This document shows, in pieces, positions 51,155-61,989 of a DNA stretch of 64,000 nt (position 1 is its first letter; each line of letters begins with the position of its first letter). The position numbers were made by a program, and so were the translations under genes. Location of the stretch: assembly GCA_916700875.1 (NCBI GenBank), contig CAKAKS010000032.1:21753629-21817628 (forward strand), given 5' to 3'. Source of the DNA: Sebastes aleutianus (taxonomy: Eukaryota; Chordata; Actinopteri; Perciformes; Sebastidae). Under the pieces are notes generated by a model. The model worked only from the letters and a program-made list of their open reading frames with translations, made no database searches and was not told where the DNA came from.

Positions 51155-51871
51155 CACTGATTCCCAACCCGGGGGTCATGACCCCCACTAGGGGTCACCA
51201 AGGCTTCACATGGGGTCGCGAGACCTTCTTGATTTTAAAGGTTGTGAGACAACTTTTTAAAAAATATACCGCTAGCCTATATCTCAGGGTTTCATTCATT
51301 TCTGTGAAGAAAACTAAATTAAATTGTTACTTTTAAAGTTTGGATTATTTTTTTTAAAATAAACTTAAAACAAATCTCTCAGGATAAGGGCACGGTGAAG
51401 TCCTGAACACATTCACTCTCTGCTAAACAGCCTCGTCCTGCGTTAGAAAAGTACGTAGTTAAAACAACCAAAGAGCTAATAGAACAATGGTCAAACGTCA
51501 GGGAAAAGAAAACGCTGAATTTGTCAAAAAGAAGCCTCTTAAGTGTGTATGATTGTTAAAAACACACACACACACACACACACACTCACACAATACAGAG
51601 AACTGTATTAAAAGTCTATGTTATTGCAATAGCGATGCAATATTCACAGGAAATAATCTACTTAAAATTCATCCAAATTGCTCATTTTACACAGACTTCC
51701 TGAAATTATTGCGTTCACTATTTGGGTTAATTGTACAGTTTATCAGTTGCTCTGTACTGTTATTGTTATGCACTGAATATAATATAAAATATCCATAAAA
51801 TATTAGTCAGGGGCCGTCAGTTTACTCAATGATAGAAGGGGCCCCTTAAGGAAAAAGGTTAGGAACCACTG
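51155..51871. mobile_element. hAT-type element with 8-bp target duplication and transposase start remnant
   Basis: The ends CACTGATTCCCAACC and GGTTAGGAACCACTG are imperfect inverted copies. Flanks CAATAACA (51147-51154) and CCATAACA (51872-51879) are an 8-bp duplication with one difference. A frame from ATG 51487 reads MVKRQGKENAEFVKKKPLK before a stop; this looks like the basic N-terminus of a hAT/ZBED transposase. A (CA)n run (51562-51585) follows. Confidence 0.88.
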
Positions 51872-51879
51872 CCATAACA

Positions 51880-52393
51880 TGTGCATGGCTTTCTAAACCA
51901 CTTTCACTATCACTACTGTTCTGACTCTCACTTGTAAAGTTAGATATCCAAGATTTTACTAAACAGACAGACAAACAACCTTTTTTTCAGCTATAAAATG
52001 TGATGCTTCACTGCCATCTACTGGGCATTTAACATCAATGCATTTTGTGATGAGATACTTTCAGTATTTGGCACATATCAAACTACACAATGCTGCATTG
52101 CCATATATGGCTTCAATGACATGTCTGCATGCTCTCCAACACTGAGAAACTAAAGTGGCATATATACTGTATAAATTTGATTATTACAACATGGACCCAG
52201 CCCAGCAGCTGGAAGCCAATCTGCAATCCAGAGGACAGATGCAAAAACCAGAATATTACTTAATGTGCTATTTCACATGTCCCATAGTCTAACACAGGTG
52301 ATAATCCCACTGCGCATCATATCTGTTCTCCTCAAATTGCTATTGCTGCTCAATATCCCTGGTTGAATGCACTGCCATTTTGGGTTGTTTGCC
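51880..52393. other. Unique spacer before the minisatellite
   Basis: No gene, element or repeat recognised. Confidence 0.6.
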
Positions 52394-53100
52394 CAAAAAA
52401 AGTCTGAAAAAAAGATCTGAAAAAATGTCCGAGAAAAAAGATCTGAAAAACTTCCAAAAAAAAGTCTGAAAAAAATTCCAAAAAGGTCTGTAAGATGTCT
52501 GAAAAAAAAAGTTGGAAAATAAAAGATCTGAAAAATGTCTGAAATAGAAAGTCTGAAAAATAAGTCTGAAAAATGTCAGACAAAAAAAGTCTGGAAAAAA
52601 AAGATCTGAAAAAATGTCAGAGAAAAAAGATCTGAAAAATGTCCGAAATAGAAAGTCTGAAAAAATGTCCGAAACAAAAAGTCTGAAAAAATGTCCAAAA
52701 AAAGTCTGTAAGATATCTGAAAAAAAAAAAGTTGGAAAAAAAAAAATATCTGAAAAATGTCCGAAATAGAGAGTCTGAAAAAAAAGATCTGAAGAAATTT
52801 CCGAAAAAAAAGATCTGAAAAACTTCCAAAAAAATGTCTGAAAAAATGTCCAAAAAGGTCTGTAAGATGTCTGAAAAAAAAGTCGGAATATAAAAGATCT
52901 GAAAAATGTCCGAAATAGAAAGTCTGAAAAATAAGTCTGAAAATGTCAGACAAAAAAAGTCTGGAAAAAAAAGATCTGAAAAAATGTCCGAAAAAAAGAT
53001 CTGAAAAATGTCCGAAATAGAAAGTCTGAAAAATAAGTCTGAAAATGTCAGACAAAAAAAGTCTGGAAAAAAAAGATCTGAAAAAATGTCCGAAAAAAAG

Positions 53101-54915
53101 ATCTGAAAAATGGCCGAAATAGAAAGTCTGAAAAATAATTCTGAAAAATTTCCGAAGAAAAAGTCTGAAAAAATGTCTGAAACAAAAATTCTGAAAAAAT
53201 GTCCAAAAAAAGTCTGTAAAATATCTGGAAAAAAAAAGTTGAAAAAAAAAAAAAAATCTGAAAAATGTCCGAAATAGAAAGTCTGAAAAAAAAAAGATCT
53301 GAAAAAATTTCCGAAAAAAAAAGATCTGAAAAATGGCTGAAATAGAAAGTCTGAAAAATATGTCTGAAAAATGTTCGAAGAAAAAGTCTGAAGAAATGTT
53401 CGAAACAAAAAGTCTGAAAAATGTCCAAAAAAAGTCTGTAAAATGTCTGAAAAAAAAAAGTTGGAAAAAAAAGATCTGAAAAATATCCGAAATAGAAAGT
53501 CTGAAAAAAAAATCTGAAAAATCGCGGACAAAAAAAGTCTGAAAAAAAACCATCTGAAAAAATTTCCGAAAAAAAAAAATCTGAAAAATGCCCGAAAAAA
53601 AGTCTGAAAAAATGTCCAAAAAGGTCTGTAAGAACTCTGAAAAAAAAAGATCAGAAAAAAATATCCGAAAAAAAAGATTTGAAAAATGCCAGAAAAAAAG
53701 TCTGAAAAAATGTTGGACAAAAAAAGTCTGAAAAAACAGATCTGAAAAATTTCCGAAAAAATGTCCGTAACAAAAAGTCTGAAAAAAAAGATCTGAAAAA
53801 AAGTCTACAAAAAAAGTCTGAAAAAAGTCTGAAAAAAAGTCTGAAAAAAAAGATCTGAAAAAAAGTCTGAAAAATGTCTGGAAAAAAAAGTCTGAAAAAA
53901 AAGATCTGAAAAATGTCTGAAAAAAAAGTCTGAAAAAAGTCTGAAAAAAAGTCTGAAAAAAAAGATCTGAAAACAAAGTCTGAAAAAAGTCTGAAAAAAA
54001 GTCTGAAAAAAAAAGATCTGAAAAATGGCCGAAATAGAAAGTCTGAAAAATAATTCTGAAAAATTTCCGAAGAAAAAGTCTGAAAAAATGTCTGAAACAA
54101 AAATTCTGAAAAAATGTCCAAAAAAAGTCTGTAAAATATCTGGAAAAAAAAAGTTGAAAAAAAAAAAAAAATCTGAAAAATGTCTGAAATAGAAAGTCTG
54201 AAAAAAAAAAGATCTGAAAAAATTTCCGAAAAAAAAAGATCTGAAAAATGGCTGAAATAGAAAGTCTGAAAAATATGTCTGAAAAATGTTCGAAGAAAAA
54301 GTCTGAAGAAATGTTCGAAACAAAAAGTCTGAAAAATGTCCAAAAAAAGTCTGTAAAATGTCTGAAAAAAAAAAGTTGGAAAAAAAAGATCTGAAAAATA
54401 TCCGAAATAGAAAGTCTGAAAAAAAAATCTGAAAAATCGCGGACAAAAAAAGTCTGAAAAAAAACCATCTGAAAAAATTTCCGAAAAAAAAAAATCTGAA
54501 AAATGCCCGAAAAAAAGTCTGAAAAAATGTCCAAAAAGGTCTGTAAGAACTCTGAAAAAAAAAGATCAGAAAAAAATATCCGAAAAAAAAGATTTGAAAA
54601 ATGCCAGAAAAAAAGTCTGAAAAAATGTTGGACAAAAAAAGTCTGAAAAAACAGATCTGAAAAATTTCCGAAAAAATGTCCGTAACAAAAAGTCTGAAAA
54701 AAAAGATCTGAAAAAAAGTCTACAAAAAAAGTCTGAAAAAAGTCTGAAAAAAAGTCTGAAAAAAAAGATCTGAAAAAAAGTCTGAAAAATGTCTGGAAAA
54801 AAAAGATCTGAAAAATGTCTGAAAAAAAAGTTTGAAAAAAGTCTGAAAAAAAGTCTGAAAAAAAAGATCTGAAAACAAAGTCTGAAAAAAGTCTGAAAAA
54901 AAGTCTGAAAAAAAA
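53101..54915. repeat. Tandem duplication, about 915-bp higher-order unit in the minisatellite
   Basis: Landmarks repeat in the same order at a fixed 915-bp offset: the variant ATCTGAAAAATGGCC at 53101 and 54016, and CCATCTGAAAAAATTTCC at 53550 and 54465. The two copies are almost identical by eye. Near the end the offset drops to about 903 (GATCTGAAAAC at 53963 and 54866), so the second copy has a small deletion. Confidence 0.88.
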
Positions 54916-56069
54916 GATCTGAAAAATGTCTGAAAAAAAAGTCTGAAAAAAAAGATCTGAAAAATGTCTGAAAAAAAAGTCTGAAACAAGTCTGAAAAAA
55001 AGTCTGAAAAAAAAGATCTGAAAAAAAGTCTGAAAAAAAAGATCTGAAAAATGTCTGGAAAAAAAAGTCTGAAAAAAAAGTCTGAAAAAAAATGTCCGAA
55101 ATTTTTTTTTGAAAAAAAAGATCTGAAAAAAAGTCTGAAAAAAAAGATATGAAAAAAGTCTGAAAAAAAAGATCTGAAAAAGATCTGAAAAATGTCTGAA
55201 AAAAAAGTCTGAAAAAAGTCTGAAAAAAAAGATCTGAAAAAAAGTCTGAAAAAAAAGATCTGAAAAATGTCTGGAAAAAAAAGATCTGAAAAAAAAGATC
55301 TGAAAAATGTCTGAAAAAAAAGATCTGAAAAAAGATCTGAAAAATGTCTGAAAAAAAAGTCTGAAAAAAAGATCTGAAAAAAAATGTCCGAAAATTTTTT
55401 TTGAAAAAAAAGATCTGAAAAAAAAGTCTGAAAAAAAAGATCTGAAAAAAAAGATCTGAAAAAAAAGATCTGAAAAAAGTCTGAAAAAAAAGATCTGAAA
55501 AAAAAGATCTGAAAAAAAGTCTGAAAAATGTCTGGAAAAAAAAGATCTGAAAAAAAGATCAGAAAAAAATGTCCGAAAAAAAAGATCTGAAAAAAGTCTG
55601 AAAAAAAAAATCTGAAAAATGCCCGAAAAAAAGTCTGAAAAAATGTCCAAAAAGGTCTGTAAGAAATCTGAAAAAAAAAGATCAGAAAAAAATGTCCGAA
55701 AAAAAAGATCTGAAAAATGCCAGAAAAAAAGTCTGAAAAAATGTTGGACAAAAAAAGTCTGAAAAAACAGATCTGAAAAATTTCCGAAAAAATGTCTGAA
55801 AAAATGTCCGTAACAAAAAGTCTGAAAAAACAGATCTGAAAAATGTCGGACAAAAAAAGTCTGAAAAAAAAGATCTGAAAAATGTCCGAAATAGAAAGTC
55901 TGAAAAATAAGTCTGAAAAATGTCGGACAAAAAAAGTCTGAAAAAATGTCCGAAAAAAAAGATCAGAAAAATGCCCAGAAAAAAAGTCTGATAAAATGTC
56001 GGACAAAAAAAGTCTGAAAAAACAGATGTGAAAAATTTCCCAAAAAAAAGTCTGAAAAAATGTCCGAAA

Positions 56070-56237
56070 CACTACGAGCTTAATGTCAACAGGAGACCTA
56101 CTTAGCTAATAGCCAATCAAATTGCAGCTGGGAAAATAGGCTGGCATCAATTGTGTGCCATCTCCTTGGTGGCTAGAAGGTAAGACTCAAATTGCGAAAC
56201 TCTCGCGATATGATTATTAATTTATTTATTATTAATG
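56070..56237. repeat. Unique spacer, copy 1, inside the minisatellite
   Basis: Non-repetitive island beginning ACTACGAGCTTAATGTC and ending in an ATTATTAAT-rich stretch. It is repeated 1065 bp further on with only a few substitutions (for example AAGACTCAAATTG against AAGACGCAGATTG), so it was copied together with the flanking minisatellite. Confidence 0.92.
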
Positions 56238-57134
56238 TTCGAAAAAAAAGTCTGAAAAAATTTCCGAAACAAAGTCTGAAAAAATTTCCGAAACAAAAAG
56301 TCTGAAAAAATGTCGGACAAAAAAAGTCTGAAAAAAGGCCGAAATAGAAAGTCTGAAAAATAAGTCTGAAAAACTTTCGAAGAAAAAGTCTGAAAAAATG
56401 TCCGAAACAAAAAGTCTGAAAAATTTTCCAAAAAAAGTCTGTAAGATGTCTGAAAAAAAAAAGTTGGAAAATAAAAGATCTGAAAAATGTCCGAAATAGA
56501 AAGTCTGAAAAAAAAGATCTGAAAAAAATGTCCGAAAAAAAAGATCTGAAAAATGCCCGAAAAAAAGTCGGACAAAAATGTCGGACAAAAAAAGTCTAAA
56601 AAAACAGATCTGAAAAACTTCCGGAAAAAATAGTCTGAAAAAATGTCCTAAACAAAAAGTCTGAAAAAATGGCCAAAAAGGTCTGTAAGAAGTCTGAAAG
56701 AAAAGATCAGAAAAAAAAGTCCGAAAAAAAAGTTCTGAAAAATGCCCGAAAAAATTTTGGACAGAAAAAAGTCTGAAATAAACAGATCTGAAAAATATCC
56801 GTAAAAATGTCTGAAAGAATGTCCGTAACAAAAAGTCTGAAAAAACAGATCTGAAAAATGTCAGAAAAAAAAGATCTGAAAAATGTCCGAAATAGAAAGT
56901 CTGAAAAATAAGTCTGAAAAATGTCAGACAAAAAAAGTCTGAAAAAAAAGATCTGAAAAAATGCTGGAAAAAAAGTCTGATAAAATGTCAGACAAAAAAA
57001 GTCAGAAAAAATGTCAGAAAAAAAAGATCTGAAAAATGCCCGGAAAAAAAGTCTGATAAAATGTCGGACGAAAAAAGTCTGAAAAAACAGATCTGAAAAA
57101 TTTCCCCAAAAAAAGTCTGAAAAAATGTCCGAAA

Positions 57135-57302
57135 CACTACGAGCTTAATGTCAACAGGAGACCTACTTGGCTAATAGCCAATCAAATTGCAGCTGGGAAA
57201 ATAGGCTGGCATCAATTGTGTGCCATCTCCTTGGTGGCTAAAAGGTAAGACGCAGATTGCGAAACTCTCGCGATATGATTATTAATTTATTTATTATTAA
57301 TG
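57135..57302. repeat. Unique spacer, copy 2, inside the minisatellite
   Basis: Second copy of the island at 56070-56237 in the same orientation, with the same junctions to CTGAAAA units on both sides. The roughly 0.9 kb of minisatellite between the two copies completes the 1065-bp higher-order unit. Confidence 0.92.
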
Positions 57303-57811
57303 TTAGAAAAATAAGTCTGAAAAAATGTCCGAAATAAAAAGTCTGAAAAAATGTCCAAAAAAAGTCTGTAAGATGTCTGAAAAAAAAAAGTTTGAAAAAA
57401 AAAAGATCTGAAAAATGTCCGAAATAGAAAGTCTGAAAAATGTCGGACAACAAAAGTCTGAAAAAAAAGATCTGAAAAAATGTCCGAAAAAAAAGATCTG
57501 AAAAATGCCCGAAAAAAAGCCTGAAAAAACATATCTGAAAAATTTCCGAAAAAAAAATCTGAAAAGATGTCCGAAACAAAAAGTCTGAAAAAACGTCCAA
57601 AAAGGTCTGTAAGATGTCTGGTAAAAAAAAGATCTGAAAAATGTCCGAAATAGAAAGTCTGAAAAATAAGTCTGAAAAATGTCGGACAAATAATGTTTGA
57701 AAAAAAAGATCTGAAAAATGCCCGAAATAGAAAGTCTGAAAAATAAGTTTGAAAAAAAGTCTGAAAAATGTTGGACAAAAAGTCTGAAAAAAAAGATCTT
57801 GAAAAAATTCG

Positions 57812-57912
57812 ACATTCGACTTTATTCTCGTAATACTACCACTTTTTTCTTGTAATATGACTTTATTCTAGTTATATTACCACTTTTTCTTTTAAAGTTA
57901 TGACTTTATTAG
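57812..57912. repeat. Degenerate tandem repeat (CTTTATTCTxGTAATAT units)
   Basis: Four or so imperfect units of about 22-27 bp built on GACTTTATTCTCGTAATA adjoin the right edge of the large minisatellite. They are unrelated in sequence to its CTGAAAA core. Confidence 0.7.
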
Positions 57913-60737
57913 TCCAGCGAGGTAATCAAAAAATAGAAACCCTTTGTTGTGATGTGTTACATTGAGCCGTTTGTCATTTAGAAAACCAATGTCGAATGTA
58001 GCCAGTAACATCTGAATGCTCTTTATTTTGCTTATACAGTACAGACAGTTGTAATTTTTAGACAGCATCCGTACATTAGTTAGAATAGAGGAACCTTTAT
58101 GTCCCAGAAGAGGCTAAAGGTCAGATTTCCCCCGAAAAATCAAACATTAAAAGGAAGAAAGAGACCTGCGCCAAGCTGTAGAAATAACCCCTAAAACCCC
58201 TTCCCCCTACATACACCGGTAACATAAAGTACAAGACTGAGTAAATCACATATTCCCTATAACACAATACCTGTGGTCTAAACATACAAATAAACCAGTT
58301 TCTTGCAAGACAATTGAAATAGCTTTAAAAGAGAAAAAGGAAATGTGAAGCAGACAATGCCTTTGATGAGAGGCACCAGAGAAGATTTAGAGGGGGGGGG
58401 GGGGACAGGAAATGTAACACTCTCCAATACCAGAATAGTACAGACTTGTGAGACAGATTAATCAAACTGAAAACAATCCTGATAATCTAATTTATTACCC
58501 CTCATTGCTGACACCGATAAAGTAACACATCTCTTTTAACACTCTGTTTTGGGGCCCTGAGAGAATCTGCCCTCATGACACTTGCGGTTGTATCCCTAGC
58601 AGTCTCTGACCCTAGATCAGCATGTGAAGCCAACGAGGACAGGACAGTGTAAACATTTTTCTCAAATGGAATCAGAGGTCAGTCCTGCGTGGTGGTAATT
58701 AGTGCTACATATCGGAGTCCAGCTTAATAATAAGAGGGAACTGAAGATGAGAAAGGAGTCAATTTCCCTGCGTCTGGCATCGGTTATAGACACACAACGG
58801 GGCACAAATATGGCTTGAGGAAGAATGACATCTTCTGTTAGGGCTGTGGAGGTGGAGGGAATGTGGTTTAGCATAGAAACCTCATACCACATCTATTAAA
58901 CAGCACTATTGATTGGATATTAGCATTTGGATACTTTTGGAAATCTAGCCATGGATTTAAGGAAGCAGTATTGTACACACTAAACTGGTTTTCGCAGACA
59001 CGATGGCATATTTGCAACCAAAATAAAAGGACAGAGCACAACGCCACAGTGTGTGTAGGCTCACACAGGTTTACCTTCAGTACAGCTTTTGCTTGCGTTT
59101 CCTGTAATTTGCATATAACGAGTTTTGTTTTACACACCCTCTTTGCGCTGATTAATAAAAATCAGGTTTGTGTCGCAGCAGGCTGAAGTTGTGAGAGGAT
59201 TTATGTGCTTATGAAGGCGAGCAGGGACTTCAAGTTGTCTTGCATGTGCCCCCCCACCCCACTGCTGCCTGCGTTCATTTCCTGGTCAGACACTTTTTTT
59301 TTTTACTCCTGCTTAAAGAAATGAATACTATGTGAAACGTACCATTAGTACACTACAGTTATGTGGCTTCCAACTTAGGTCCTTGCAGTCCAGAGTACTG
59401 TTGTGCTGTTTTGTACCATAAGTGAAATTTTAGATGACCAGGAGAGTTGAAAGCCACTGTTTGTGATGCCATAGCTCCTAACATAGATATTTTTCAGGGA
59501 AAACACCACACATTGAACAACTGAATGTTGAGAAGCAAAATTAATGTAGAACTTAATACAACATACAGAGGATTACTTTGGTGCCTTGACAGGAGTAAAA
59601 AATACTTAAGCTGGACTGAACAAAAATAACAGACCAGCTGCCGTTGTATAAACTTTAAAGCTGGACCAAATACCTTCCAATATTAATATTACAATCAGTG
59701 TTTACACGCATTTAACTAATCTGATTATTGTCAACTTTTGGCAGTAATCCGACATCATAAAATGTCATTAAATCACTTTCCTTACCCAGTGTAAGGGACT
59801 AGAGAAATCAATTTCTTGACCATGTATATGCTTAACTGAGTTTATAACAGGGGTTTTTTACAAGAGCACATGATAATGACCAAAACTTGAAATTTTGTCA
59901 AACTAAAAATCCAAATAAGTGATTTCCACAGTTGAATTGCATGTTATTTGTAAGTTTCTTAACACATGCACTCTTGAAAGACTTCCAGAGTCTGTCCGTC
60001 CTCACTTCACCACCGGTGCAAGTGATCAGATCAGGGAAAAAAAGAAAAAACACTCTGGCTGCAGGGCTTCAAATATATTGCTAATACACAAGACTTTTAC
60101 AGTTGTAATTTTATGGTAGGAGGTAGGGGAGAAAACTGACTACCTGCATGTAAATGCAGATTTCACATCAAACCATGTTAATGCAGTGCATTCTTCTTGC
60201 AATTACCCGATGTCTCCCAGCAATAGTTTTTTGTATGGATGTAAACTTACAAAACCAACCATTTGCCATATTGGCATTTCATAAAAATTCATGTGTGCCA
60301 CAATCCGTTGTAGAGTGTGAACTCTGCACAAAATGCTTAAAAATCCTAATGAACTGCAAACAGACCTACCACTTTCTACAACTACTTTCCCCCACCCGCA
60401 CCCAAAAATATAGCTCAATGGTTAACACTTATCTATTCTTTTCTTGGGCACCAAAGTCTCCCATGACAACAAGACTTGCATAACCCACAGCGGAACTACC
60501 ATCTAGATTAGGCTACCTCGTTTCCACTATTGTGTGCTAAGAATTCTCTTTAGCATTGTGACGTTGCTAATATTTTCTATACATTTGTCAGCTCGTAAAG
60601 GCCTCAAGTGAAAGGAAAAAAAGAAGAAAAAATGGCCGCACTCAAAACACCCGTTGGGCTTCAGAACAGCTTAGACACCCGATTTTACAGAGACCCGGCT
60701 AGATGCAAATCTTGTCGTGAGATCTGCAGTTGAAATG

Positions 60738-61262
60738 CAAAAGTAAACTAAAATTACACTCGGAGAACGCAGACCTCCGCCAACGCGTGACTTTAAAAAC
60801 AGATCACAGCTCACAGATGGCGGTTACGTGAGGTGGTCGGCTTATTATTAACACGATGTGTTTCAGTGTAACGTATCGGCGGATGCCTCTCATTAAGCAG
60901 CCTCGTTATGTCTGTATAATGTTACACTACGTTGTCTGTCATTCTGTCTGTTACAGCTTTGTTCTTTCTCACCGCGGACGGCCAGCAGCTTCCACACACG
61001 GATCTCTCTGCTCTCAGAAGGAGGCGGGGTCACGCGTCATCAGTTTCACTGCGCATGTGTTATACCCTGTGGTTTTAATGCTCAGGCTGATCGGAATCTT
61101 TAAAAATATTCCTGAATCCGGATCACCACCAAAATCTAATGGATTGTTCATTGTGCCACAGCCCACCCCTCCAAAATTTCATTCAAATCCATCGCAGACT
61201 TTTGGAGTAATCCTGCTAACGGACAAACAAACATACAAACCAACGGCAGTGAAAACATAACC
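60738..61262 (+). mobile_element. Interrupted non-autonomous retroposon repeat
   Basis: Two blocks look like one dispersed teleost repeat. The head is at 60738-60775 (CTCGGAGAACGCAGACCTCC), and the tail at about 61105-61262 includes GGATCACCACCAAAATCTAA and an ending with repeated ACAAACA motifs followed by a CATAACCTCC-type end. About 300 bp of unrelated CpG-bearing sequence lies between them. I recall similar tails from RTE/SINE-like fish repeats, but the class is an inference. Confidence 0.45.
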
Positions 61263-61340
61263 TCCTTCCTAGTTCGTAGCTAACTGGGATGTGTATACAA
61301 GTCAATTGACAATTATAAGTGTGTATTTGAATGCATGGGT

Positions 61341-61346
61341 TTTAAT
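61341..61346 (-). promoter_or_regulatory. Candidate polyadenylation signal ATTAAA
   Basis: The plus strand reads TTTAAT, so the minus strand has ATTAAA about 575 nt after the eIF5A stop codon. It is the first hexamer of this type that I noticed in the 3' flank. AATAAA also occurs on the minus strand at 58491-58496 and 58022-58027, so the true 3' end is open. Confidence 0.3.
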
Positions 61347-61920
61347 CGTCAAAAGACAGAAAGGAATGTACCAGCCATCAATGAAGTTATATTTTTAGGC
61401 TCTCTGAGCTGTGTACCAAGTAGAGCTGGAGCTTCTTTGAGATGTCAAATTAGCCAGAAGAGATACAATCCTATAAAAGGGAGACTTTAAGTTGAAAGCA
61501 AGATGCAGCATCTCAACTGGAAACAAGCCTTGACATACATGCTCACAACCAACTCAAATGCTCCACATTTCATTCAGAAAAAAAAGGGACAATAAGGATT
61601 TAAAAAGTAATGCACACAGAAAAAAAAAAAAGTATATCACCCTTAGACTAAAAAGAATGTTAAAATTGCTGGAATGTCATTTGGAATTCCTGGAATAATA
61701 GCAGTAGCCATTGGAAAGTTAAGCTGTGATGGCTACAGGTGGATAACTTCATTGATTGAAATGTCAGTCAGCCCTGACCCCAAGGTAAAGTAGAAGAAGC
61801 TGACCCAGTCCAGTTCCCAGACTTCAGTTGACAAGCGGGGAAACTGGTGGGGATGTGGGGTGAAGACCGGTCGCTTTGATGAGGCGTCAAAGCCATACTG
61901 GAGAATAGGAGTGTGCGGTT

Positions 61921-61989
61921 TCAATCCTGTTCGTTAGACAATTTACAGCTGACTGCCATTTCCTCCTTCATAGCGTTCAGCACACTGAT
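61921..61989 (-). CDS. eif5a: eIF5A-family terminal coding exon with stop codon
   Basis: On the minus strand, a strong pyrimidine tract ending TTTTCAG (AG at 61990-61991) is followed by 22 codons reading ISVLNAMKEEMAVSCKLSNE then QD, and a TGA at 61921-61923. Joined to the exon at 63672-63803 this continues the eIF5A C-terminal strand, where relatives read ITVLSAM or VSVMCAM followed by two glutamates and AV. The last residues differ from the short lysine-rich tail of mammalian eIF5A: after AV this protein has SCKLSNEQD, slightly longer, acidic and unlike the usual AIKAMAK-type ending. The intron between the two exons is 1682 bp (61990-63671), GT-AG and phase 0. The frame and splice signals are clear; the divergent tail is the only oddity and should be confirmed from transcripts. 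Confidence 0.9.
   Translation of the reverse strand: MSVLNAMKEEMAVSCKLSNEQD

Larger units (their letters stand above)
52394..57808. repeat. 5.4-kb hierarchical A-rich minisatellite (CTGAAAA units)
   Basis: An uninterrupted field of variants of GTCTGAAAAAA, GATCTGAAAAAA and TGTCCGAAA, unit length 11-14 bp, broken only by two copies of a unique spacer. Subunits are grouped into larger ones. A block containing CCGAAATAGAAAGTC recurs at 102-bp spacing (52911, 53013, 53115). A block of about 915 bp is duplicated in tandem (about 53100-54015 and 54016-54915). A segment of about 1065 bp, including the 170-bp spacer, is duplicated around 56071 and 57136. Most units carry AGATCT. All three minus-strand frames stay open for long distances because TTA, CTA and TCA are almost absent from the plus strand; the predicted Phe/Ser/Arg/Asp-rich products are artefacts of composition. 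Confidence 0.97.
57913..61920 (-). other. 3' flank / possible long 3' UTR of the eIF5A-family gene
   Basis: About 4 kb between the eIF5A stop codon and the minisatellite. No coding exon was recognised. It holds a poly-G run (58392-58404), a retroposon-like repeat (60738-61262), and candidate minus-strand poly(A) hexamers at 61341, 58491 and 58022. If the distal signal is used the 3' UTR would be about 3.9 kb and would end near the minisatellite. Confidence 0.4.

Noticed and set aside
52576..55650. 1024-codon minus-strand open frame (and other long frames overlapping it in the other two minus frames)
   Set aside because: All three minus frames are open because the repeat lacks TTA, CTA and TCA on the plus strand. 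The products are monotonous Phe/Ser/Arg/Asp/Gln strings with unit lengths not in multiples of three, so no protein is maintained.
61733..61924. 63-codon minus frame overlapping the eIF5A stop codon
   Set aside because: It lies in the 3' UTR in another frame from the clear eIF5A stop; no features of its own.
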